Assembly (NCBI RefSeq): GCF_000485795.1
Contig: NZ_AXZL01000053.1
Coordinates: forward strand, 1-64,000
DNA length: 64,000 nt
From: Shewanella decolorationis S12
Lineage (GTDB): Bacteria; Pseudomonadota; Gammaproteobacteria; Enterobacterales; Shewanellaceae
Direction: 5' to 3'
Part shown: positions 48,699 through 57,498 of the stretch, piece by piece
How the letters are laid out: each line of letters opens with the position of its first letter
Position numbering within the stretch: the stretch's first letter is position 1
Notes under the pieces: model-generated
Told to the model about the DNA's origin: nothing
Database searches by the model: none
What the model saw: the letters and a program-made list of their open reading frames with translations, nothing else
Program-made: the position numbers and the translations under genes

Positions 48699-49723
48699 TG
48701 GCCAAGTACGGCGCATGCCTTCTCTGTTTATCCGCGAGTGTTGTAGGTTCGGCGCAGGCCGAAAGCTTAGCCATCAGCGCCTTAGGCAATCTCGACCTCA
48801 GTTACACCCAACCACAAAGAGTCGCCAGTTATGAGGGCAGCCCGTTGCCAGCGCAGGTTGAAATCCTCCCCGGCAATGATTACTGGATCAGCACGCCCGA
48901 GAATATCCAGCAGGTACACTTTCTCGTCGGCCAAGGCCAGCGCGTCAGTAAAGGCCAAGCGATAGTCAAACTCACAGGGCCAGAAGTGTTCCACTACCTC
49001 GCCCAAGTCGAGGCAGCGGCGAGCCTGTATCAACTCGCTAAGAGTCGTTATGAGCGCAACAAACCTTTGCTCGCCAATGGCAGCATAAGCGCCGAAAAAT
49101 GGCGTGAGATCAGTCAGGACTATTTCACGACTCACCTCGAATACGAGCATATGCAGCACTTTATGGAACGCGTCCACAGCACGGATGCGGCAACTGACTC
49201 CTTAGTTGTCGCCGCGCCCGTCGACGGTATTGTTAAACTCAATGCCATCAGCGGCCCTTATATGGCCGGGGATCAGCTGTTTTCTCTGGTGCCCAATAAC
49301 AGCATCCGCGTCAAAGTGAATGTGCCGACGAGGCAGTCACACTCCCTGTCGGCCATCAACATTAATCAATGCCATATCGCGATTGAGTCATTGTCGGCGA
49401 TTGCCGAAGGCGCCTTTGTTACGGCTTGGTCATCGGCGGTACCGCAGGAATGTAACCTGTTGTTAGGCCAGCAAATGACAGTGGTTCCCGAGTATCAAAA
49501 AGCCGTGTATTTACTCCCCAAAAACAGTGTGTTTAGTTGGGAGCAAGACAGCCAAGTATTCACTCTGTCCGATAACCAGCTCAATGCGTTGACGGTCGAT
49601 ATTTTAGGCTCGACGCCAGAGCAATATATTGTCGCCAGCGATCAAGACTTGAGTCAGCTGCAAGTCCTATCCCAGTCGGTTGCCGCGGTGAAAGGCATCA
49701 TGCTCGGTTTAGGAGGCGAATAA
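48695..49723 (+). CDS. Periplasmic adaptor of a heavy-metal-type RND system
   Basis: The protein has 342 residues with a signal peptide (to about GSAQAE). It has the lipoyl half VHFLVGQGQRVSKGQAIVKLTGPE, a helical hairpin near 105-165, the second half VVAAPVDGIVKL and a barrel part. It lacks the Met/His metal-binding tail seen in some CusB proteins. It overlaps its upstream gene by 4 bp and precedes the pump by 1 bp. Confidence 0.85.
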   Translation: MMAKYGACLLCLSASVVGSAQAESLAISALGNLDLSYTQPQRVASYEGSPLPAQVEILPGNDYWISTPENIQQVHFLVGQGQRVSKGQAIVKLTGPEVFHYLAQVEAAASLYQLAKSRYERNKPLLANGSISAEKWREISQDYFTTHLEYEHMQHFMERVHSTDAATDSLVVAAPVDGIVKLNAISGPYMAGDQLFSLVPNNSIRVKVNVPTRQSHSLSAININQCHIAIESLSAIAEGAFVTAWSSAVPQECNLLLGQQMTVVPEYQKAVYLLPKNSVFSWEQDSQVFTLSDNQLNALTVDILGSTPEQYIVASDQDLSQLQVLSQSVAAVKGIMLGLGGE

Positions 49724-49724
49724 G

Positions 49725-52700
49725 ATGCTCACCTCTGTGATCCGTTTTTCGCTCACTCAGCGACTCTTTGTGCTGATAGTGGCGCAGATCCTCATGTTGG
49801 CTGGTGCACGCGCTTGGTTCGCCATTCCCTTGGATGCCTTTCCGGATATTTCCCCAACCCAAGTGAAGATTATCCTCAAGGCTCCCGGCATGACGCCGGA
49901 GGAGATCGAAGCGCAGATTACTGTCCCGATTGAAACCGAGCTTTTGGGTATTCCGAAGCAATCGATTCTTCGCTCGACCACTAAGTACGCCATTAGCGAT
50001 ATCACCCTCGATTTTGAAGAAGGCACGGATATCTATTGGGCGCGCCAACAGGTGAGCGAGCGCCTCTCGGCGGTCTGGGACAGTTTTCCCGAAGGCGTGA
50101 GTGGCGGCGTGGCGCCCATGAGCACGCCGCTCAGTGAAATCTTTATGTTTTCACTCGAAAACCCCAATCTTTCCCTGCTGGAGCGACGCCAATTACTCGA
50201 GTGGGAAATTCGGCCGCTGCTGCGCACAGTGCCCGGCGTTGCAGATGTGAATATCCTCGGCGGTTATGCCAAGAGTTTTAGTATCAGCCCCAATCCTGCG
50301 GCGATGGCGGCTGCGGGTGTGAGCTTTGCCGCGCTGCAACAGGCGATTGTGGAGAATAATCACAACGAAGGTGCAGGTAAGCTCACCATAGGTACAGACA
50401 CCATCATAGTGCGCTCCGAGGGACGTATCGATGATATCGACGAGCTTAAACAGCTAGTGATCAAAGCCGATAATGCTAAGGTCTATCGCTTGCAGGATCT
50501 CGCCGATATCCAGATAGGTCACCTTGCGCGATACGGCGCCGTCACTAAGGATGGTAACGAAACCGCAGAAGCCTTAATCATTGCCCTCAAGGACGCCAAT
50601 ACGGCACAAGTGGTTAACAACATTAAGGAAAAGCTGGCGCAAATCAGCCTGACTCTCCCCGAAGGCAGCCAGATAAACACCTTTTACGACCGCGCTAACC
50701 TGATCAATACCGCTATCGAGACTATTTCCAATGCACTATTTGAGGCCGTTGTGTTGGTCATCGTATTGCTGGCGCTGTTTTTAGGGAATGTGCGCGCCGC
50801 GTTAGTGGTGTCACTATCACTGCCGCTGGCCGCACTGTTCACCTTTTTGATGATGGATCACTTCAATCTCTCCGCTAACCTGATGAGTCTCGGCGGCCTC
50901 GTTATCGCTATCGGCATGTTGGTGGACTCCTCCGTGGTCGTGGTTGAAAACATGGTAAATTTAATCGCCACTAAACAGCGTTTGCCGCGTTTGCACTTAA
51001 TCTTTCGCGCCACCAAAGACGTCGCCATTCCCGTAGTCTCGGGCACGGTTATCGTCATCATAGTGTTCTCACCACTGCTCACCCTCAGTGGTTTAGAAGG
51101 CAAACTATTCACCCCAGTCGCCATCACCATAGTGTTTGCCATGCTGTCGGCGCTGGTGTTATCACTGACCGTAATCCCCGTGATTGCCTCATACCTCGTT
51201 AACGAAAAGGCCGCGAAAGAACCTAAGGCCATCGAAAAGCTCAAGCATCTTTACCTTGGCAGCCTAAAAGCCTGCTTTGGTTGGCAAAAACCTTTTATGC
51301 TCATCGCCTTTAGCTTGCTGATTGTCAGTCTCGGCCTGTTTAGTCTGGTAGGGAAAACCTTTATGCCGACCTTAGATGAGGGCGACATTATTCTCCAGTT
51401 AGAGAAATCCCCTTCGATTTCCCTCGACGCCTCCATCGCTATCGATAAACAGATCCAGCAAACCCTGCTAAGCCAAATCCCGGAAATTAAGCAGATGGTG
51501 GCGCGCACCGGCGCCGATGAGATTGGTTTAGATCCCATGGGACTAAACGAAACCGATGTGTTTTTAGAGCTGGCGCCCCGCAGCGAATGGCGTTTTGCGA
51601 CCAAAGAACAGCTTATCGATGCCATCCGCACTGTGCTGCTCAAATATCCCGGCGTGAACTTTAACTTTACGCAACCGATACAGATGCGGGTGTCTGAAAT
51701 GCTCACAGGCAGCATTGGCGATGTCGCGATTAAAGTATTTGGTAATGATATCGAGATCTTAGGCAAACTCACCGGAGAGATAGAGCAACTGGTCACCGCC
51801 ACTCAGGGCAGTGTTGACGTTAAGATGGCGATGATTGAGGGCAGCCCTTTTATCAATCTCACCTTAGATAACGAACTGGCCCGTGGATTTGGGATGAGCA
51901 CTATGGAGTTTGCCCGCTACCTCAAGAGTCAACTCGAAGGCGTAGTCGTCACCGAAGTGCTGCAAGGGAAGAAGCGCACGCCCGTGCTTATCGCCAATAA
52001 TCAAGCGCAGATCAGCAACATTAACGAACTGCAAAATCAGCTATTGGTGATGCCAGATCATTCCCTAAAACGCCTAAGCGATGTGGCCGTTTTGAGCTAT
52101 AAACAAGGCCCAATCCTTATCGAGCGGGAACAGGGAAATCGCTTTTCGGTGATCACCACCAACGTCCAAGGGCGGGATATTGTGGGCTTTGTGGAGGAGC
52201 TAAACAGCAAAATCGCCAAGGAAATCAAACTGCCCAGTGGCTATAGCGTTAGCTTCGGTGGCGAGTTTGAAAACCAGCAGCGCGCCACCAGCAATTTGTT
52301 GCTGGTGATCCCTATAGCTATCGCATTGATCACTTTGATTTTATTCACCACCTTCGGCTCTCTAGCAAAATCGGGATTAATCCTCGCTAACGTCCCGTTC
52401 GCCATGATGGGCGGTATCGTCAACTTGTATCTCTCGGGGGAATACCTCTCGGTGCCCGCCTCGGTAGGTTTTATCGCCCTGCTAGGTGTCGCCGTGCTTA
52501 ACGGTGTAGTGATGGTCAGCTATTACGAACAAACCAAATACTTATTTGGCAGCCTCAGGGAGCGAGTCGAACAGGGCGCCGCGCGGCGACTCAGACCCAT
52601 TCTGATGACAGCCACCACCGCCATGTTTGGTTTGATCCCCTTAGTGTTCGCCTCGGGCCCAGGTGCTGAAATCCAAAAACCCTTGGCCATTGTGGTGATC

Positions 52701-52778
52701 GGTGGATTACTCACATCGACCATTACGACCCTGTATTTACTGCCCATGTTGTATTTTTGGCTGGAGAAACGCCGATGA
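49725..52778 (+). CDS. HME-type RND efflux pump (CusA/CzcA family)
   Basis: The pump has 1017 residues and 12 membrane helices. Features point to the heavy-metal branch: PLDAFPDISPTQVKI and the segment TGADEIGLDPMGLNETDVFLEL, which matches the CzcA/CusA form. Helix 4 reads VIAIGMLVDSSVVVVENMVN, with a single Asp in the usual DD pair. The Met triad of copper/silver pumps is not evident, so the metal is uncertain. DUF3240 follows with a 4-bp overlap. Confidence 0.88.
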   Translation: MLTSVIRFSLTQRLFVLIVAQILMLAGARAWFAIPLDAFPDISPTQVKIILKAPGMTPEEIEAQITVPIETELLGIPKQSILRSTTKYAISDITLDFEEGTDIYWARQQVSERLSAVWDSFPEGVSGGVAPMSTPLSEIFMFSLENPNLSLLERRQLLEWEIRPLLRTVPGVADVNILGGYAKSFSISPNPAAMAAAGVSFAALQQAIVENNHNEGAGKLTIGTDTIIVRSEGRIDDIDELKQLVIKADNAKVYRLQDLADIQIGHLARYGAVTKDGNETAEALIIALKDANTAQVVNNIKEKLAQISLTLPEGSQINTFYDRANLINTAIETISNALFEAVVLVIVLLALFLGNVRAALVVSLSLPLAALFTFLMMDHFNLSANLMSLGGLVIAIGMLVDSSVVVVENMVNLIATKQRLPRLHLIFRATKDVAIPVVSGTVIVIIVFSPLLTLSGLEGKLFTPVAITIVFAMLSALVLSLTVIPVIASYLVNEKAAKEPKAIEKLKHLYLGSLKACFGWQKPFMLIAFSLLIVSLGLFSLVGKTFMPTLDEGDIILQLEKSPSISLDASIAIDKQIQQTLLSQIPEIKQMVARTGADEIGLDPMGLNETDVFLELAPRSEWRFATKEQLIDAIRTVLLKYPGVNFNFTQPIQMRVSEMLTGSIGDVAIKVFGNDIEILGKLTGEIEQLVTATQGSVDVKMAMIEGSPFINLTLDNELARGFGMSTMEFARYLKSQLEGVVVTEVLQGKKRTPVLIANNQAQISNINELQNQLLVMPDHSLKRLSDVAVLSYKQGPILIEREQGNRFSVITTNVQGRDIVGFVEELNSKIAKEIKLPSGYSVSFGGEFENQQRATSNLLLVIPIAIALITLILFTTFGSLAKSGLILANVPFAMMGGIVNLYLSGEYLSVPASVGFIALLGVAVLNGVVMVSYYEQTKYLFGSLRERVEQGAARRLRPILMTATTAMFGLIPLVFASGPGAEIQKPLAIVVIGGLLTSTITTLYLLPMLYFWLEKRR

Positions 52779-53080
52779 GCACGGAACAACTGCTAGTCCT
52801 GATCGCCCAAAACGATATTAAGGACGATATAGTCGACACCCTGATTGAATTGGAGTTTTTATCCGGCTTTAGCTTGGGCAATATTTGCGGATTTAGCCGC
52901 GAGCACAGCCATTTCAATATCAAGGAACAAGTGGAAGGTTATCGGGAGTTTTGTAAGTTTGAGATTATGCACCCTGCAAGCCAGCAAAGCGCCCTGCTTG
53001 AAGCACTAGCAAAGGTCTGTAAACACAACCCTTGCCGTTATTGGATTATGCCCATCTATCAAAACGGCACGCTTTCCTAA
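52775..53080 (+). CDS. DUF3240 family protein
   Basis: The protein has 101 residues. I chose the ATG at 52775, which overlaps the pump's stop (ATGA); a longer reading lies inside the pump gene. It matches the DUF3240 family, small PII-like ferredoxin-fold proteins found at the ends of CusA-type operons. Visible parts are LIAQNDIKDDIVDTLIELEFLSGFS at the start and YWIMPI near the end. It contains three Cys and two His that could contact a metal. A sensing or regulating role for the pump is inference. Confidence 0.85.
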   Translation: MSTEQLLVLIAQNDIKDDIVDTLIELEFLSGFSLGNICGFSREHSHFNIKEQVEGYREFCKFEIMHPASQQSALLEALAKVCKHNPCRYWIMPIYQNGTLS

Positions 53081-53085
53081 CGATA

Positions 53086-53117
53086 AAGGGCATACGGAAC
53101 CTGCTGTATGCCCTTTG
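53086..53117. terminator. Bidirectional terminator
   Basis: AAAGGGCATAC (53086-53096) and GTATGCCCTTT (53107-53117) pair around a 10-base loop between the convergent DUF3240 and PqiA-like genes. Confidence 0.75.
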
Positions 53118-53122
53118 ATTAA

Positions 53123-53758
53123 CTACAGAATCGGTGTTGGACGACGCACTAAGTAACCACTGGCGATTGAGAGAATGCAGTAGGCGGTAAAGAAGTAGAA
53201 TCCGCTCTCAAACTGCGCCTTGGTCTTGAGCATTTCGCCCATGCCACCCGAGGCATTGCCCGCCAAAAAGGTAATGATCAGGGCCACCACAAACACATCG
53301 GCCATCGACCATTTCGCCAACGCAGACACTAGATGATGAATGCGCCACTGCAGCGCAACCGAACTCACGCTTTGTTGTACCAACATCAGACTGAGTTTCA
53401 CTGCGGGGATAATGATACTAAACAGCATCACCAGTCCGGCCACTAAGCCATTGCCAGAGTTGTATAATTCGGTGACTGTGCTCCAAATACTGCGGGTTTG
53501 CTGCAATACTTCTACCTCACCCTTGAGGTTGTTCAGCCCTAACAGGCCACTGACCATATTCAACATGCCGCGGGCACTGTCGCGCCCCGAGTCCTCATCG
53601 AAACTTTGTGCGACCTGCTCAATCCCTTGTTCGGTGAGTTTGGCCTTATCTATGCTGCCATTGAGGCTCAAAATGGGTTGAGTCACGCCGGGAATTAACA
53701 GCGCTAAAGACAGCAGAATAACGAGAATAGGAAGGAGAGAGTTGCGTACACTGTTCAT
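53123..53758 (-). CDS. PqiA-domain inner-membrane protein
   Basis: The protein has 211 residues with four membrane helices. The PqiA-type segment is WSMADVFVVALIITFLAG. Between helix 1 and 2 lies a periplasmic stretch of ~80 residues. PqiA proteins take part in lipid transport across the envelope together with MCE proteins (PqiB); none is adjacent here, so this single-domain form has an unknown partner. Confidence 0.8.
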   Translation of the reverse strand: MNSVRNSLLPILVILLSLALLIPGVTQPILSLNGSIDKAKLTEQGIEQVAQSFDEDSGRDSARGMLNMVSGLLGLNNLKGEVEVLQQTRSIWSTVTELYNSGNGLVAGLVMLFSIIIPAVKLSLMLVQQSVSSVALQWRIHHLVSALAKWSMADVFVVALIITFLAGNASGGMGEMLKTKAQFESGFYFFTAYCILSIASGYLVRRPTPIL

Positions 53759-53862
53759 AACTGGGCCCTAAAAAAACTTTGGCCCAGTGTACGGCCTTTC
53801 ACCTTATCGGGGCAATGAATGGCACCTGACAACTTGGCAGATATCAGGCGCAACGGCGCGCA

Positions 53863-55053
53863 TTAGTAGAAGGGTTTAGGATCGATATCCAGCGAGCTAG
53901 GTGAGACTCCGCGTTCAATATGCAGCTCCGACTTGAGCAGATCTATCATAACAACTTCTGTATAACGCTTCGTTTTTAAAGAATAAAAACATTTTACGAT
54001 CGGGTTTAATGCATCCCTGTCCTTCGAGGTCCAGACGATACCCACTCGCCCATCGGACAATTCGACCAAAGAGCCGACAGGATACACGCCGACGCAGCGA
54101 ATAAATTCGTATACCAGTTCTTGGTCGAGATGGAACGGTGTCAAACTCAGTAGGATCTTAAAGGCCGCCGCGGGGCTCATAGCCTCTTTGTAACAACGAG
54201 TGGCGGTAAGGGCGTCGAAGATATCAACGATACAACTCATGCGGCCATGGAGTGGAATTTCCTCGGCCTTTAATCCCCTTGGGTATCCACGGCCATCGAG
54301 CTTTTCATGGTGCATCAAGCAAACGTCTTTACTGACCTGAGATAAGCCTTTTGTTTCGTTCATAATTTCAAGTGCATACACTTGATGCAGCTTCATATGT
54401 TCGAATTCTTCTGGGGTCAGCTTACCCGGCTTATGCAGCACCTTGTTATCGACCTTGATCTTGCCGATATCGTGCAAGATACCACCGACCGCCATCTCCC
54501 GAAGAATCGAACGGTCGAGCTTTAAATACTTACCAAAGGTGACTAACAGGAAGGCCACATTCACTGAATGTTCAAGCAGATAAGCATCCTTTGAACGCAG
54601 TGCAGACATACATCTCAGCGCGTCTTCATCCAACAAGACAGATTCAATCATGCTGTCGGCTAAGGCTTCGAATGGGGCGACTTCTATCGCTTTGCCTTCA
54701 AAGGTTTCTGACAAGACTTTACGGATCAAATCTTTCGCTTCGGTCAAAATGACCTGTGCCTGCTTTTGTTGATTCTCGCGGGTCGCTAACGGTTTTTTCG
54801 GTTCTGGCGGAATGTTGTTGCTGGCTTTACGTTTAAAACCACAATGTTCGGCCGAACGTTCAGTGTCGACCCAAACAAATTTGATCCCATTCTTGGTTAA
54901 TTTGGCAATCGCATCCTTGTGCTTGATTTGGCCGGCGTTTGCAATGGCGAGTCGACCTTGATCACTTTTGTCTATCGCACAGACAAACATCCCCAATGTT
55001 AATTGCGACACGGGTAATTTGATTAGCTCAACTGATTCTGCCGACTCACTCAT
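53863..55053 (-). CDS. HD-GYP cyclic-di-GMP phosphodiesterase with DUF3391
   Basis: The protein has 396 residues from the ATG at 55053; the longer ORF to 55110 adds an unlikely Cys-rich start. The DUF3391 domain (about 5-130; LPVSQLTLGMFVC) precedes the HD-GYP domain (about 140-310): HSVNVAFLL, HDIGKI, HKPGKLTPEE, HHEKLDGRGYP and DIFDALTATRCYK. All expected metal and GYP residues are present, so c-di-GMP hydrolysis is likely. It is cytoplasmic and appears monocistronic. Confidence 0.92.
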   Translation of the reverse strand: MSESAESVELIKLPVSQLTLGMFVCAIDKSDQGRLAIANAGQIKHKDAIAKLTKNGIKFVWVDTERSAEHCGFKRKASNNIPPEPKKPLATRENQQKQAQVILTEAKDLIRKVLSETFEGKAIEVAPFEALADSMIESVLLDEDALRCMSALRSKDAYLLEHSVNVAFLLVTFGKYLKLDRSILREMAVGGILHDIGKIKVDNKVLHKPGKLTPEEFEHMKLHQVYALEIMNETKGLSQVSKDVCLMHHEKLDGRGYPRGLKAEEIPLHGRMSCIVDIFDALTATRCYKEAMSPAAAFKILLSLTPFHLDQELVYEFIRCVGVYPVGSLVELSDGRVGIVWTSKDRDALNPIVKCFYSLKTKRYTEVVMIDLLKSELHIERGVSPSSLDIDPKPFY

Positions 55054-55272
55054 TTCTAGCAACCCCAAGGCATAGAGAAGATTACTGCTACTGACCACGC
55101 AACACGCCATGCTAATTTAGCACATTATGAAGCCATTTTTATCTTGGTAGTATAGGACAGTATAACTTGCATTCTAAGCTGGGGAGGTTAAAAGCACCAT
55201 ATGCTTTGATGACAAGCCTCAAAGAACAAGGCAAAAACCAAGCAAAATGATGGGACTCGATTCAAATATAAG

Positions 55273-55515
55273 CTAATTAGTTAATAATACGGTATTTTTT
55301 AGCATCAAACACTCGAAGCTTGTCATCATCCAACGACGATATTGGCAGTTATAGCAGGAGCGAAGTTCATCATCGACCTGCTCATCTTCATCGTCGGGAG
55401 CAAAGCGAGGGCACAGTTGTGCCACCCGTCTCGCCTCGGAATATTGCTGTAAACCCGCCCGAAAAATCCAGCGCTCGGTCTCGTATTCAAACTGTTGAAG
55501 TAGCTCTTGCTCCAT
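55273..55515 (-). CDS. Small Cys-rich protein at the end of the ECF operon
   Basis: The protein has 80 residues from the ATG at 55515 (GAGGTGAGA upstream). It has a helical first half, an acidic linker (APDDEDEQVDDE), and four Cys at 35, 54, 57 and 69 including a CYNC motif, a pattern able to bind zinc or an iron-sulfur cluster. I do not recognise the family. It starts 7 bp after the TiaS-like gene and is the last gene of the operon. Confidence 0.7.
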   Translation of the reverse strand: MEQELLQQFEYETERWIFRAGLQQYSEARRVAQLCPRFAPDDEDEQVDDELRSCYNCQYRRWMMTSFECLMLKNTVLLTN

Positions 55516-55522
55516 TCTCACC

Positions 55523-56260
55523 TCAATAGTCCTGTAAGGCTTGCTTACCCGCATTACGCCACAACTCACCGTCCTTCGCGACTAACAATACAAACTGATG
55601 CTCAAGGTAAACGGCCTTCACTTTGCCTTTGAGTTGAACCTTTTCATCCGCCGCTAAACGGGTTTTATCTGTGCTAATGACCGCATCGAGGCCTGTCTGC
55701 TCGAGAATCTCTGCCACAGTTAATTCGAGGGAGACTTCCTCAAGTTGACCGAGTTTGATTTGACCCTTCACTCGCCCATCGCTCCCCATTAAACGCAGCC
55801 CTAATCCCGCCAAGGCTCCGATCACGCCCTGTCCGGTGCCGCCGTGCTCGGTAAGTTGGATCTGTAACTGCTCTGCAAGCTGATAGGCGGCTTCTTTGGT
55901 AATCACCTCACGCTTGGCGCTGAGCCCAAAATCTATCAGCGCATGCACATCATAGTCGGAATCGACATCCAAAATCGCAATCCCAGGATCCGCCTTAGGC
56001 GCCGATTCGGCCACCAGATGTGCGACCGCCAGACGATGGATTTCCGCCTGCGATAGTGGCGACTGCAGCGCAAAACACATGGCACTGTTGTGTGAGGTGT
56101 AGGGAATGTCAGGGTGCACAAACAGTTGATGCCGCGTCACAAAGGAGGCCTTGCCCCCCGAAGTTTGCGCGAGTAAGAGTGCAATTTCCTCGGCAATTTC
56201 GCCCGTACCCTTAGTGCCAATGTCGTCGGTATCGTCGATACAAATAAGCCAATTTTTCAT
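55523..56260 (-). CDS. TiaS-like IDDTD-motif protein
   Basis: The protein has 245 residues. It opens with LICIDDTDDIGTKGTGEIAEEI, the IDDTD phosphate-binding motif shared with the N-terminal domain of archaeal TiaS (agmatidine synthase). A second Gly-rich segment, TEHGGTGQGVIGALAGLGLRL (about 140-160), and a C-terminal beta domain follow. It lacks the later nucleic-acid-binding parts of TiaS, so tRNA modification is unlikely. The gene follows a putative ECF S component by 15 bp, so its substrate may be the imported solute, perhaps a small-molecule phosphorylation or salvage step (inference). Confidence 0.72.
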   Translation of the reverse strand: MKNWLICIDDTDDIGTKGTGEIAEEIALLLAQTSGGKASFVTRHQLFVHPDIPYTSHNSAMCFALQSPLSQAEIHRLAVAHLVAESAPKADPGIAILDVDSDYDVHALIDFGLSAKREVITKEAAYQLAEQLQIQLTEHGGTGQGVIGALAGLGLRLMGSDGRVKGQIKLGQLEEVSLELTVAEILEQTGLDAVISTDKTRLAADEKVQLKGKVKAVYLEHQFVLLVAKDGELWRNAGKQALQDY

Positions 56261-56275
56261 CGGTATTCCTAGCAG

Positions 56276-56818
56276 TTACAACTTGTCACGGTGAAGGAGA
56301 TCATGGGCCTTAAGCCTATGCAGCACGGGAGGCACTAACAGGGCACCTAAGGTGGCAAAGAATCCGCCCTTAAGCACACTCGCGCCCCATTGGATCAGCA
56401 CGACATCAAGCGCCATCCCCGCCAGCGCATTGGTAAGTGCCACTTTGACCGCCCACGCCATACAACCAACAATGCCTAAAATCACGCAGCGCCAATGCAG
56501 GCCTAATGTGAGCGGTAACAATAAGGCCACCAGATCCATAGCGATAGCAGGTAAGATAAACTTTAATAAAATCATTGGGCCGCCCTTACCAACACCGAGC
56601 GCCATGGCAACTAAGCCTGCAATGCCGCCACAGGCAATCATGCTGCCGAAACGCCCAAGCACACCGTAGCAAATCAAATAGAAGAAGCTCATTAAAAACA
56701 TGCTGTGGCCAGAAAGCCCAAGTTTGAGCCTTAACATGCCCGTCAATGCCACCAGCAGGGTGGCGCAAAAGCCGATAAACAAAGAATCCTGTAAGCTCAG
56801 GGGGAGTTTTTTATTCAT
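56276..56818 (-). CDS. Putative ECF transporter substrate-binding (S) component
   Basis: The protein has 180 residues and about six membrane helices (for example FIGFCATLLVALTGML, MFLMSFFYLICYGVLG, GGIAGLVAMALGVGKGG), as in S components. The start at 56818 overlaps the EcfT stop by an ATGA. It carries no motif of a known vitamin family (no clear BioY, ThiT, RibU, CbrT or NikM signature that I can see), so the substrate is open. Position between EcfT and a TiaS-like gene supports the call. Confidence 0.65.
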   Translation of the reverse strand: MNKKLPLSLQDSLFIGFCATLLVALTGMLRLKLGLSGHSMFLMSFFYLICYGVLGRFGSMIACGGIAGLVAMALGVGKGGPMILLKFILPAIAMDLVALLLPLTLGLHWRCVILGIVGCMAWAVKVALTNALAGMALDVVLIQWGASVLKGGFFATLGALLVPPVLHRLKAHDLLHRDKL

Positions 56819-57498
56819 TTTTTGTCTCTGGGTGAATGCCAATGGGTGGCACGTGTACTCTTACCAAAGTGGCGGCTCTGGGCCGCAACCGCCATCTGGC
56901 GAGATAATTTAAGCAATTGGATTAACACAGGAAACAGCACGCAGTACACCAGTTCTGGCCAGTTTTTGGGGTTCCGCAGCGCCTTAGGGGTAATGCGTGC
57001 GCCGCGCAGACACTGGATCTGGTAAATCTCGCGCACTTCGTCCGCCATATAAGGTAGCAAACTCAAGGATGCAGCCACCACAAAGGCCCATTTGCTCGGC
57101 AAAAATGCACTTAAGACTTCGCCGATACGCTCAGGCGCCGCCGTGATACACAACCACCATCCGGGAATAGTCGCTAAAATAATGCGTCCCACCACCACGG
57201 CGCCTTGGGCCAGGTGATCAACACCATAGAGCAGCAGATAAAGACTTAAGGTAATCGTCAGTTGGATCACGCCGAGTTTCACCACGCCCATAATACTGCC
57301 TCGGTGCGCTAACCCATGGAGCACAAGCAAGCCATTCACGGCCGCCAGCGGTAGCAGTAAATCGGCGGGCAATACAAAAGCGCAGGCGGAAAGTACGCAG
57401 ACCAAAAACAGCGACAGCGCGCACAGGGTGGTTTCTTGCTTCTCGCGACTCCAACGCCGGCGGGCACGTAGTCGCCATCGACGACAACTAACCCACAT
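56815..57498 (-). CDS. ecfT: ECF transporter transmembrane (T) component
   Basis: The protein has 227 residues with a very basic N-terminus and four or five membrane helices. The two coupling helices carry the EcfT signature: QIQCLRGARITPK and MAVAAQSRHFG, in place of the usual Ala-Arg-Gly motifs. It overlaps the ATPase gene by 11 bp and the S-component gene by 4 bp. It couples ATP hydrolysis to the S component. Confidence 0.82.
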   Translation of the reverse strand: MWVSCRRWRLRARRRWSREKQETTLCALSLFLVCVLSACAFVLPADLLLPLAAVNGLLVLHGLAHRGSIMGVVKLGVIQLTITLSLYLLLYGVDHLAQGAVVVGRIILATIPGWWLCITAAPERIGEVLSAFLPSKWAFVVAASLSLLPYMADEVREIYQIQCLRGARITPKALRNPKNWPELVYCVLFPVLIQLLKLSRQMAVAAQSRHFGKSTRATHWHSPRDKK

